Source: Diphasiastrum complanatum
Lineage: Eukaryota > Streptophyta > Lycopodiopsida > Lycopodiales > Lycopodiaceae
NCBI GenBank assembly: GCA_029204225.1
Contig: CM055096.1
Coordinates: forward strand, 62,290,957-62,354,956
Length of the DNA stretch: 64,000 bases
Direction of reading: 5' to 3'
This document shows positions 12,901 to 21,840 of this stretch, in pieces. The notes beneath the pieces were generated by a model. The model did not search any database and was not told the DNA's origin. It was given only the letters and a program-made list of their open reading frames with translations. The translations under genes were made by a program, and so were the position numbers. The first letter of the stretch is position 1. Every line of letters begins with the position of its first letter.

Positions 12901-15900
12901 AGGAGGAATTGATTGAAAGTAGTCCGGATGTTTGGCTATAACCTGGTTATTACTGAAAAAGAAACTCAATTTTTCACCAACAAAGGTGAAAAAACACCCT
13001 ATAAATGGTGGTGAATAGCCTGATTTCCAAGCAGGAGCTATAGCTGAAGTAGGTTTGTTAGAAGTCTCAACACCACAGTAGGGCAAACACTAACTGATCC
13101 ACCCAACCTTGCCTACTCCATGGCCGACTGTACGTCGGGACCCAACGTGGGGCCCTATCCTGCTGATAGGGTCCCTAGGCTGTGTTAGGCCCGCCATGGC
13201 TATGGATCGTGCCGGGGCACACTACTCACACTGTCTTGCCCTGTTGGTCGTGTACGCTAGACACGACCCTAACTGTGGTATCTGACCTCCACTGGTTTCC
13301 CAATTAGTCTGCTTTTTGCTGATGTATGCACGAAGCATATCCTCCAGCACCTGATTTACTCTTTCTGTTTGACCGTCCATCTGTGGATGGTCAGTACTAC
13401 TCATGTTAAGTTTAGTATGGAGATGATGGAATACTGCCCTCAAAAAATTTCCATTAAACTTACTGTCCAGGTCGCCAACTATACCGGAAGCTAGACCGTA
13501 CAATCTAGATAGCCCATCTACAAACAACCTTGCTAACTCTGAAGCTCTAAAAGTTGTTTTGGTCGGAATAAAGTGAGCCATTTTGGTCAAACGGTCAACT
13601 GTGACCCATATAGCGTCATTACCCTTTTGGGTTTTAGGCAGGCCTACTATAAAATCCATGGAGATACTCTGCCATTTACCAGCTGGTATATCTAAGGGCT
13701 GTAACAACCCTCCTGCCTTTAAACGGTCTGCTTTATTTACCTGACATTTCTGGCAACTGGTTACATATTGTTGGACGTCCTTTTTTCATCCTGGCCCTTG
13801 GGCCAGAAAAATTGCCTACGAAGAAGCTCATAGGTCTTTTGAATGCCTGGGTGCCCAGCACTAGGACTGTCATGACACTCATATAGGACCTGCTGCCTAT
13901 AATCCTCTGAATTGGGGACACATACTCTATCTCTATAGAGCAAGTACTCATCCGGAATGGAATACTATTTCCATTTGAATCCTTGAGTCAACTGACCCTC
14001 AACCACTGGGGTTTGTTTGGGTAATACAGGCTCAGAGTCCTCAACATCATCTGACGTATACTCGGACTCATCATCCTCAACGGAAGCTGCCATATTCTTG
14101 GATGCCCCGGGAACTGGTTCTGGAGTCTGTAACTGTCTGCTTTGGACTGAGTTCCAGATAATAGAGAAGAATGCATCATACTGGCACTTCCCTCTCAAGG
14201 ACTCGAGTAACTCACTAAGAATCTGAGTAAAACTTAGCTCGTTTATTATAGGCATTCTACTAAGTGCATCTGCTACTGTGTTGAATTTCCCCCGTCTATA
14301 TTAGATAGACATATCAAACTCTTGCATTAACTCAGCCCAACGAGCTTTCCGACCTCTGAGCTCAGGCTGATTGCAAAGGTATCTGAGAATTTCATGGTCT
14401 GTCAAGACCTCAAAGTTGGCACCATACAAATAATGCCTCCAAGTCTTAAGGGCATGAACTATGGAAAAGAGTTCCTTTTCATAGGCGCTATACTTAGTCT
14501 GTGCTGGCTCGAGTTTTTGACTCTCGAACGCAACTGGTCATCCATTTTGAGTTAGTACAACACCAATTTCAAAGTCACTAGCATCTGTTTCGACCACAAA
14601 TGGCTGATTGGGGTCGACGACCTTTAGAACTGGTGTTGTAGCTAAGGCTGTTTTGAAAGCATCAAAGCTCTCCTGCTGTGCGGACTCCCATATGAACTCC
14701 TTTCCCTTCCCCGTAAGAAGATTTGTCTTGGGAACTGCTATTTGAGCATATTCCTTGACAAATCGTCTGTAATATCTCGCGAAACCTAGAAAGATCTGTA
14801 ATTCTAAAATATTCTGAGGTCTTAGCCAACTGAGTATGCCTTTACCTTACTTGGGTCCATCTTAATCCCATCTGCTGAGATACTGTGACCCAAATAAGCT
14901 ACTTCTTCAACGAAGAATTCGCACTTAGGTTTCTTAGCATAAAGCTTATGCTTGAGGTGTTTAAGATGCTCCTTCCTCGAGGATGTCATCTAAAAATACG
15001 ACTACAAACTTACCCAAGTATGGTCTGAGGACACTGTTCATCAAAGTCATAAAGGTAGCTGGAGCATTTGTGAGCCCAAAGGGCATCACCTTGAACTCAT
15101 AATGACCATGACGAGTCCTAAAAGCTGTTTTCGGGACATCTTCCGACTTTATACGGACTTGATGATATCCCAATCATGGTATCATCAGTACCAAAATGCT
15201 ACTGCGGTTCCAAGAGAAATTGGTTTCTCTTGGCTAAGATGATGAGCAGGAAAGCAAATCAAGAGAGAAACAAGAAATCAATAAAAGCACCATGGACTTT
15301 AAAATGACGAGCAACAAAACAAATCAATAAAGAAACATGAAACTAAAACCAACACCATCAACTTTAAGTTGTTAAACAGAGACAAGAAAAAGTATACAAC
15401 AAAGTGGTGCTCCGTAGTTCCCCACTATGTCTAGATCATGTGATCAATCACCTTGAAGATACCAAAAGCTGAATTACGAAAGATGATACCCTTAGTTCCT
15501 AAAACAATTCATTATCTACGGAGTAACAAAGCAATTCAATTACTTAGTTATCTTATGAAATTGTCTCTAGTTAAGAAAATATGTCAAAATGAGAAGTTAC
15601 CACTTTGTACTTAACAAAATCAGAAATCATGACCATACTCTGGCTGCAATCATCTATCAAAAATATCAACCAAAAAGCATCACTTAGTCTCGCATATAGA
15701 AAGATTTAAATATTGTATTTATCACCGTGTGTTTCATGCGATGGTGAGTGGATTGTATACGTATAGCATTTGAGTTGATAATAAGAACATTTTGAACTAT
15801 GAAGGACTTCAATGTCAATTGAACCCTTGCTTTTACAGTTTGGGATGAGTTACACTTATGGCCTACTCAAAACTTAATTGAAAAAGGGCTGTTCTCACTT

Positions 15901-18326
15901 TCTGGTGGAGGCCAGTTGTCGGACACCAAGCAAGAAATTGGTGGACTGTTTTAAATGAATCCATTCATCGATGGAAAAAGCAGAAGAAAACACATTTTTG
16001 GCTAAGCTGATTAAATTGCTATTTTCTTGATACTTGATTGGTGTCGTATTCATATTGTATGACACTTTTTGAGCTTAGGTGCTACCATTGGTATGTACTT
16101 ATGTCATCTTATGTCTAGTTATGTCGTGTTATGTTGAGATTTGAAATTCTAAGTACATGTGCATTTGCACACACTGATCTTAAGTAATTGGCCTAGCGTT
16201 CTCTAAGAGAAACCAGGTTCAATTTGGGCTAGCTGCCAGTGAGGCATCAAACTTCGCTATTACTATCCACAATGCAAGCTTGTTCTGAAAGAAAGGATCT
16301 TTTCTAGCAATGAGAAAGGGCAAAAATGGGAGAAAGGGGGAGGGGGAGCAGGGGCGTAGCTATTGTTTAGTGGGCCCCAGTCAGATGAATACCAATTCAA
16401 ATAAAGGGAAATTTTGTCCCGACTGGAGAAGTATTTGTGGTCGTCATCTTTGTCTATGTGTCTTCGTTTACGATTGTGTGTGTGTGTGTGTGTGTCGCGC
16501 GCGCACATATCCCGGTCCGAGCATAGAATTGAATTTAATGACCATCCTTATAAGTGCTGATTTTTTCACTAGTAGATGGTTGGTTCAATCAATCAATATG
16601 CTGCTGCTCTTTCCAGTTTTTGCACCAGTTAGTCCTCCTGAAAATGTTTTTTTCTGGGTCACGGAATCTGGTTCTTACTCTCTTTCCTCAACTGATATGT
16701 TTTGATTGGTATTGTTGTGGATCTCCTTGATGTGTGCAGGCAATATCTCTTGTTCTGCTCCAGCTTACAGAACTCGCGGCTGCTGTCGGGCTAATTGAGT
16801 CCACAATTGAGCCCTTTAACTTCCCTCCCATTTGGCTTGCCTTCAACTTTCATAATTTCCTACACGAGAGGCGTTTAATGGTGCTTTCTATTGGTGGCCT
16901 TGGTGGTTTATTTCTTGTTATGGGAGCTATCTCAGCCTTGACCTATAGTTTACTTCATGGACAGGTGAAGCTTCCAATATTTTACATTCATGTGAAGATT
17001 TTTCTTACTTTTATTAAGTACCTCTAATTTTGATCATATGTCAATAAAATTTATGCTGTACAGTTGATAAACTCTTTCTACCCAAAAGTGATATGACACA
17101 AGAAATTGTCACACTTTCTACTTTGATCTACATGGGATTTCACATTCTAAAAATGTACCCAAGTAAAGTTTCAAAGTGCACAAGAGGTTGAAATTCACTT
17201 TTTCTATTCTGTAAAAAGATAGCCACTTTTCTGGCTGAGGAATAATGTTAGTCTGCAAGGCCTCTCTGTTGTGTTCCACAAACTCCTAGAGCAATCTTAT
17301 TGTACTACTCTCATATTCCATGAAGCACATGTCTGCATATATAGGTCTGATGATTGAAACCATTATACATAGGCCTAATGTCGCATCTTAGAAGTTTTTC
17401 TTAGCTTTTATACCCGGTAGTTGGAAGTTTGCCTGGTATTTCTTGTTGCATGCTGCCTTGGACCAGAAAGCAAATTCTGCAGTTCTGTTCATAATCACGT
17501 CGCTATTAGCAATGCTGCAAATTCAGAACACAGAGGCAACAAAAATTCCTTTCTTTTGATGTTCTTGCCTGGAGAGTGCAGACAGTTTTTGAAGCGTGCT
17601 ATCTCTTGCATTACATGCTAGCAGAAGTTGAAAAGCTGTTTATTACATTTTATGATACCCATTCTTTATGTTATTAGGGTCCCATGTCCATATGCATGCA
17701 CAGAACAGTTTCACCCCGTAGCTTTTAATTGATTTTTTTGGTTCTATTTTGTGCCAAAAGTTTATCAAAGAACACATTCTGTGGCTGGGTACTATGGATA
17801 GGACCATGACTGTCAGCTCTCAATGTGTTTCTTCTTTTTTTATCAACTTACATTATGATTGCTTTGAATTTTGCATTCAAGTAGCTACAACAGTCAGTAG
17901 TATATAACTTTTCGGCTAAGTTGTAGAAACATAAACATGAACTGATTTGTGTCTATTTCTGTACATTCCTGTAAACAGGCTGAGGAGAGCAAACAATATC
18001 TGCACGAAATGCTTTCTGGAAGCACTATTTCCATCGGCTGTGTTTTTCTGGTCTATTGTGTAATTACACCTTTTTTGGAAGAATATGTGTATAGGGGATT
18101 TGTGTTGATTTCCTTGACAGCATATATGCGTCGGCCTTCAGCCATTGTGCTGAGTGCTGTCCTCTTCTCTGTGGCACATTTTTCTTTACCAAATGCGATA
18201 TCCTTCTTCATTATTGGCTGCATTTTGGGGCTCATTTCCAACATAACAGGAAACCTGGTGGCACCTCTGGTACTTCACAGCAGTTACAATTTTGTGGTGC
18301 TCATGTCAGTGATAATTCAAGGGTAA
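3682..18326 (+). CDS. CPBP-family (CAAX/Abi) intramembrane protease, four exons
   Basis: Exons at 3682-3918, 6641-6802, 16740-16964 and 17979-18326 splice into a 323-residue protein. All three introns are phase 0 with GT-AG borders. The family consists of multi-pass membrane proteases with glutamate/histidine catalytic motifs, and plant members are largely plastid proteins. Exon 4 carries all three family motifs: EEYVYRG (Glu242, Glu243, Arg247), FSVAH (Phe271, His275) and HSSYN (His308, Asn312). The first ~30 residues are rich in Ser, His and Arg and poor in acidic residues, like a plastid transit peptide. Hydrophobic helices lie in exons 2-4. The start at 3682 has G at -3 and +4; an in-frame ATG at 3553 is possible but adds a sequence unlike a transit peptide. 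Substrate is unknown. Intron 2 (9.9 kb) is swollen by gypsy debris, yet every exon is intact, so I read it as a working gene. Confidence 0.85.
4841..5305 (+). pseudogene. Chromovirus (Ty3/gypsy) integrase C-terminus with chromodomain
   Basis: Located in intron 1 of the protease gene. The first frame resembles the gypsy integrase tail ([10 protein letters not shown], an E/K/A-rich helix, then VFHVSSLK). After a frame change, 5150-5260 gives [17 protein letters not shown], the core of a chromodomain, which in this group steers integration to marked chromatin. At least two frame changes and stops break it. The upstream RT and integrase core are absent, so only the 3' end survives. It lies on the same strand as the host gene and is followed by a polypurine tract and LTR start. 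Confidence 0.75.
5306..5915 (+). repeat. Polypurine tract and probable 3' LTR of the chromovirus fragment
   Basis: TTGAGGAGGGAAGGA at 5306-5320 is a typical polypurine tract directly after the chromodomain. A TG start (TGTCATGTAC) follows at 5322. It contains three copies of a 7-base AATTGTA-type unit near 5368-5390. The right end is not fixed: no matching second LTR is present, and 5915 is only where a GGCGCC cluster begins. Confidence 0.4.
5916..6001. repeat. Cluster of five GGCGCC palindromes
   Basis: GGCGCC occurs at 5916, 5942, 5969, 5987 and 5996, within 86 bp of locally GC-rich DNA in an AT-rich intron. The sites sit in TGGCGCCGG-type units, suggesting a degenerate short tandem repeat. 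The first resembles the TTGGCGCC start of gypsy primer-binding sites, but the match is too short to claim one. Confidence 0.55.
6641..6802 (+). CDS. CPBP protease exon 2
   Basis: 54 codons (residues 80-133) between a TTGTTGTAG acceptor and a GTAAGT donor, open in one frame only. It encodes a hydrophobic segment ([20 protein letters not shown]) that is a plausible membrane helix. Phase 0 at both ends matches exons 1 and 3. It is isolated between 2.7-kb and 9.9-kb introns. Confidence 0.75.
7553..8405 (+). pseudogene. Ty3/gypsy integrase remnant (plus strand)
   Basis: In intron 2 of the protease gene. The zinc-binding His-His-Cys-Cys region runs from about 7690 to 7815 ([10 protein letters not shown], then CTFCVRNK). 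The core follows with the first catalytic Asp in [10 protein letters not shown] (about 7890-7920), the second in [14 protein letters not shown] (about 8070-8110) and the Glu in DGQSEVLNR (about 8175-8200). Stops after GHP and near 7966, with frame changes, break the frame three ways. It ends abruptly near 8405 against a minus-strand gag. RT and RNase H are missing upstream. Confidence 0.88.
8405..9017 (-). pseudogene. Ty3/gypsy gag remnant (minus strand)
   Basis: Reading leftwards from an ATG near 9017, an N-terminal region with coiled-coil character ([17 protein letters not shown]) and a Pro/Phe-rich linker leads to the gypsy gag core ([18 protein letters not shown], then [11 protein letters not shown]). 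The core residues W..F..L..YF and AT.W fit the retrotransposon gag domain. A 63-bp duplication lies inside the core and a frame change follows it. No zinc knuckle, protease or pol follows: it meets the plus-strand integrase tail head-on at about 8405. Confidence 0.8.
8544..8669 (-). repeat. 63-bp tandem duplication inside gypsy gag
   Basis: Two nearly identical 63-bp units at 8544-8606 and 8607-8669 repeat the 21 codons around [14 protein letters not shown]. 63 is a multiple of three, so the duplication keeps the frame, but one copy carries a stop-creating change at its junction. Confidence 0.85.
9160..9430. repeat. Degenerate ~79-bp tandem repeat in a gypsy leader
   Basis: The motif CTGGACAGCCTGCAAACAA or a variant recurs at about 9165, 9244, 9323 and 9403, spaced about 79 bp. 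The spacers share ACGGACGAAAG and GAAGGCTGAAAATGG pieces. It lies just upstream (on the minus strand) of the gag start, in the 5' leader of that element. Confidence 0.75.
9563..10203 (-). repeat. Probable primer-binding site and 5' LTR of the minus-strand gypsy element
   Basis: On the minus strand, CTCCCATCAGAGC (9563-9575) shares its last eight bases with the initiator-Met primer site. Sequence to its right behaves like an LTR: a TATA-like GCTATAAGTAGG near 9905-9916, then a long T/C-rich transcript-like stretch. A 31-bp duplication lies at 9756-9817. The outer end was not found; the 10203 limit is where the next fragment starts. Confidence 0.4.
10225..10577 (+). mobile_element. Gypsy fragment H0: 5' leader and gag start (plus strand)
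   Basis: This matches, in opposite orientation, the leader and gag start of fragment H1 (12600-12960), including the gag ATG (here 10476-10478) and the following STPQGxDQPP-type codons. It breaks off at 10577, where minus-strand RNase H begins, so it keeps only about 34 gag codons. Confidence 0.75.
10578..12704 (-). pseudogene. Gypsy fragment H1: gag to RNase H (minus strand)
   Basis: Reading leftwards: gag from an ATG at 12704, with a helical N-terminus ([20 protein letters not shown]) and a broken core at 12300-11840; a pre-RT segment at 11735-11544; the RT fingers at 11529-11332 ([20 protein letters not shown], then [14 protein letters not shown]); the RT palm and connection at 11280-10792 (FFDD catalytic motif near 11185, [25 protein letters not shown]); and RNase H at 10705-10578 ([17 protein letters not shown]). 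No protease is readable. Compared with H2, about 135 bp between RT and RNase H is deleted near 10784. Multiple frame changes make it dead. It lies antisense in the protease intron. Confidence 0.88.
12705..13200 (-). mobile_element. Leader and probable LTR part of gypsy H1
   Basis: The sequence next to the gag start is shared with H0 (10225-10475), which shows it belongs to the element. Further right it may include LTR sequence (CCCTATAAATGG on the plus strand, about 12998-13009), but no TG...CA ends or primer site could be fixed. A CCTATCCTGCTGATAGG inverted motif lies near 13153-13170. Confidence 0.45.
13222..15176 (-). pseudogene. Gypsy fragment H2: RT to integrase (minus strand)
   Basis: Reading leftwards: an RT segment (15173-14961: [23 protein letters not shown]) with a ~30-bp deletion just after the catalytic FLDD; the RT thumb and RNase H (about 14900-14290); a linker (14255-13965); the integrase zinc region (about 13950-13760: [14 protein letters not shown]); and the integrase core (13707-13222: [30 protein letters not shown]). 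The second integrase Asp is within GDLDSKF where SDRD is usual. The start of RT is missing at 15176 and the integrase end at 13222. It is the same family as H1 and holds the parts H1 lacks. Confidence 0.88.
15177..16739. other. Remainder of protease intron 2
   Basis: No coding region or element ends recognised. It contains a short (TG)n tract and normal AT-rich intron sequence leading to the exon 3 acceptor. Confidence 0.5.
16475..16495. repeat. (TG)10 microsatellite
   Basis: Pure alternating TG run followed by CGCGCGCAC, a purine/pyrimidine alternation of about 30 bp that could adopt Z-DNA. Located 245 bp before exon 3. Confidence 0.9.
16740..16964 (+). CDS. CPBP protease exon 3
   Basis: 75 codons (residues 134-208) between a TGTGTGCAG acceptor and a GTGAAG donor, phase 0 at both ends. 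It contains the glycine-rich hydrophobic stretch around [20 protein letters not shown], a likely membrane helix. Confidence 0.85.
17979..18326 (+). CDS. CPBP protease exon 4 (catalytic domain)
   Basis: 115 codons plus a TAA stop (residues 209-323) after a GTAAACAG acceptor. It holds the whole diagnostic Abi/CPBP core: double glutamate plus arginine, FxxxH and HxxxN motifs, separated by hydrophobic helices. The stop at 18324-18326 lies 11 residues after the last motif Asn, a usual distance for the family. Confidence 0.9.
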   Translation, partial: AEESKQYLHEMLSGSTISIGCVFLVYCVITPFLEEYVYRGFVLISLTAYMRRPSAIVLSAVLFSVAHFSLPNAISFFIIGCILGLISNITGNLVAPLVLHSSYNFVVLMSVIIQG

Positions 18327-21016
18327 GGCATAGCTAAGGAATGTATTTTACTTGATATAAAAAGCTCATGCATAAGACTAGCAAGGTGACAGAGGAAAGC
18401 GATGGCCTTTGCTTTGATCAGGCCTAGCATCAGTGGCCAACGAGGTTATCATCATTTCATGCACACAAGATTGCTTGCTCCACTTTTTCCCATGCTTGCC
18501 ATGAAGAGGTCTCATCCACTGCAAGACATGAAGCAGACAATAGCTGTTGGCTAATTTGAGTTCAATCAAGCAAAATATATACCAAAAGCAATCTATGTGG
18601 AGAAAGAAAGTCTTTGAGTCAAATATGAATGCCTCGCAAAGACGCATTTACAGGTACATAAAAAATCTGAAGGATAATAAATAGTGGAAATTGGTCGAAT
18701 GCTGAGGCAATAATTTTTGGTAACTTCTTCTGGTGCACTCCTACATATGATACTGAAGCAAAGAATTTGAGTGTGGCTTGCCTTCCACTGAGACTATGGC
18801 TCTTGTGCAGTAGTGAAGATAGTTGCTATCTCCATTTTATATAGTGCTATAATCTTTCTGGCGTGGGATACTGGTTACTCATTTCACACATTACTTTTTG
18901 AGTCTTCAGGGACAAGCCAGTGTATCCAAAGTGTGAATATTTCTTTCAGACAGTGATGAGTATGGGGTAATACTCAGTGTCGCAATGAGGTTATTCTAGG
19001 TTTTCGCGAGTTTATATATGTGCATAAGCACCATAGCTAAGTATTTCCCTAGTTTTGATGTTTTTAATGGACTCCTAAGGATAACAAAAGCCTACTCAAT
19101 TCACATGTACCTTCAAACCTAGAAAATACGTATTCTTTTGCTTATCCTTTTATGATACTGGAGGGTCTATTGAAGAGAGATGTAAAGAGTTGTGTACCAA
19201 AGAAACAAGAAGGTGATGAGAAGGGATGGCTGACACATGTTGACATTATTACTTGGTGGCAAATAATCAGTTATTTAAACTTGTCATTTGCAAGAATTTA
19301 GTCATAGAATTGTTGGCAATTATCCGGAGCTTATGAGGAATATATCCTCAGAGTAAACAAAAAGAGCAAATTCCTGAAAAAAATTTGCAATGTCAATTAT
19401 GAGCACAAGGGCAAGGATGTGTTTGAAGTCGTGTGACAAGACTATCAACAAAATTAGTGAAATATCACAAGGAAGTAGGCTCCTGGAACATAATATGATA
19501 AAAAAATACAAGAATATTTTGTTATCATTTGATGATGTGATATTATTGGAAGAGATTACAACAATGCTGAATTTGTTGATCGTTGTCAAGGGTGCAAACA
19601 TTTGAAGAGGATATGTCGATACTTGTTAAAGTTTAAATTTCATAAATAGAAGTTATCCTCTTACATTTTTATTACGTCATATATTAAAAGTTAGCCTTGG
19701 AAGGATGATATAAGTAAGCAATATAAGTTTGATACTTTTGGACTATTGATGATCATCTATTGATCGAAATCAATATCAAACTTTTGTAGTTTATATTGGT
19801 TGATAGAAGTTAATAAAGATAATTTCATATTGTTGAGTTTATTTGCCGTGTCATTGCTAAAATTAAAGAGATTTTTCTGTAGCACATGGTTTGTGATTTC
19901 TTGTGTGAAAGTTTGAATTCCATTTGTATGTATATGTTGTTAGATTATCTCCTTGGAATTGTCGCCGTGGGTATTATACTTTATCTACGTTGTCAAGCGT
20001 AAATATTATACATCTTGATGGTGTAACTTCAAGATGTAAAATATTGAAGTTACACCAAATTTATAAAAATCAATCTAACTTCAAAAAGATATGAATTATG
20101 TAATAATTATTTGGGGAACGATAATCATTTATTTTACAAAATCTTGTTAAGAATGACTTGATAAGCTACGACATTCACTGAAATTTTGGTGCCGTCGTTA
20201 GGAAGAGTGAGATTTAGTAATTTTATTAGATTATTGAGGTCCATATAAATTATTTCTATCCACTTTAATAAAGCTATTTGCTCATTCGAATGCATTGTCG
20301 GGATACAATTTTTAAGGGCCTCATAAATATATTGTATTGTGGGATGCTTTTGTGATCAAATTGTTTTGGGATACAAATGTAATAATCGCAAAGTCATTTC
20401 TAGTTGTATTAGTGGTATTGCGTTCCTACTTGTTGACATTAAGTGATTGAATCTAGTTTTTTTTTATTTGGTCAATTATTGATTCGTTTTGGTACATATC
20501 TTTAGAATGTTACCTCAAAAAAGTGGAAAAACATGAAGGAGTTATTCATTGTGTCTTATCTTTGGAGCTTTCACCCTCTTTATGCAAAAACAAGACATTA
20601 TGTAATGTACATCTCATATATGTTGAAGAAGTTATGTTTTCTACTAATAGAATGTGTTTTTTTTAATGGCATGTGGTTGTGCACGTTGTCTTGAGTGCTA
20701 AAAATTTTATTTGACTACGAAAATATTATTGTTTGTACTTGAATCATGGTGGTTCAGAGATTTTTGACATTAAAAAATGATTGAATGTTGTTGAATTAGC
20801 AATTTTTTGACTTTTTTTTTTATAAGAAAACAAAGATGACATGTAATGTAACGTTCATATATGTTGAATCCATTGTGTTTTTAATTATCAAATGTATGCT
20901 TTTTATTTTTTATTTTTTTATATTGGCTAGTACGCATATGATGCAATATTAGAAGTGCAAAAAGGTTACTCATAGTAATTTCATGCAAATATTCACTTGG
21001 GGATACATGCCTCCAT
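18327..21016. other. Non-coding 3' flank of the protease gene
   Basis: The 3' untranslated region of the protease gene must begin here, but I could not fix a poly(A) site. The rest is AT-rich and only short chance frames are present. Confidence 0.5.
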
Positions 21017-21152
21017 GGCCAAATCTTACTGGATTGTGATGAGTCTTTGTATGATATCTAAAAACATTGGAAAAGACCATTTAGGACATTATACTAAAGA
21101 TCATATTGGCATATCACATGACTAAATTTTTAACACCTATTTTATTCTCCTT

Positions 21153-21203
<51 letters not shown>

Positions 21204-21840
21204 AAAATAGCCAGCTATGGTTTGACTTGTTGATGACCATGGAGAAGAGGGTCATACCATGGACCATTTGGTGATGTTTCATAATCATGTTTTTGATTAG
21301 ATCTCATTTGATGGTGAGATCCTACTCCATCTACTACTAGGTCAAAAATTTCACTTAACAAAGAAGTCGCATTGATAGTTCTAGCAATTGCTAGAATACT
21401 GGCCAAATCTTATTGGATCATGAAAATTTGCATGATGTAACAAACATTTCAAAATATTCATTAGGACCATTATGTTGAAGATCATATTGGCATATATCAA
21501 AGCTTTAACACCTATTATAGCCCATTTTGGATGTATATGACAAAGATGGCTAATTGTGGTGTGTATTATTTATGATCATGAAGGAGAGAGCCATACCATC
21601 AACCATTTGGTGATGCTTCCTAATCCTCTTTCTTATGTACCTCATATGGTAGTTGGGATCTCAGTTCATCTACTAGTAGGTCAAATTTTTCACTTAGCAA
21701 ACAATTTTTTTCCATGATTATAGGAATTGCTAGAATAGTGACCAAATCTTATTGGATGGTAATGAAGCTTTGCATGACATCTATAGATACTTGAAGATCA
21801 TGTGGCATATCCCTATTCTTACTTTTTCTTCATCTAATCT
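21017..21840. repeat. Tandem repeat, ~340-bp unit, about 2.3 copies
   Basis: GGCCAAATCTTAxTGGAT-type starts recur at 21017, 21401 and 21740 (spacings 384 and 339). Units share GATCATATTGGCATAT, TTTAACACCTATT, CCATTTGGTGATG and TACTAGGTCAA blocks in the same order. The first unit is about 45 bp longer because it holds a (TG)n(TA)n tract. Copies are clearly diverged. Confidence 0.85.
21153..21199. repeat. (TG)n(TA)n microsatellite
   Basis: A short TG run followed by about 18 TA units. It accounts for the extra length of the first tandem-repeat unit. Confidence 0.95.

Noticed and set aside
13130-13160. GGGACCCAACGTGGGGCCC, similar to the lysine-tRNA primer site
   Set aside because: It is on the plus strand while both neighbouring gypsy fragments are on the minus strand, and no LTR end adjoins it.
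15177-15200. ATGGTATCATCAG, similar to a Copia primer site
   Set aside because: It departs from TGGTATCAGAGC after nine bases and has no LTR end next to it.
18053-18244. Minus-strand frame across protease exon 4
   Set aside because: Shadow of the conserved plus-strand catalytic exon.
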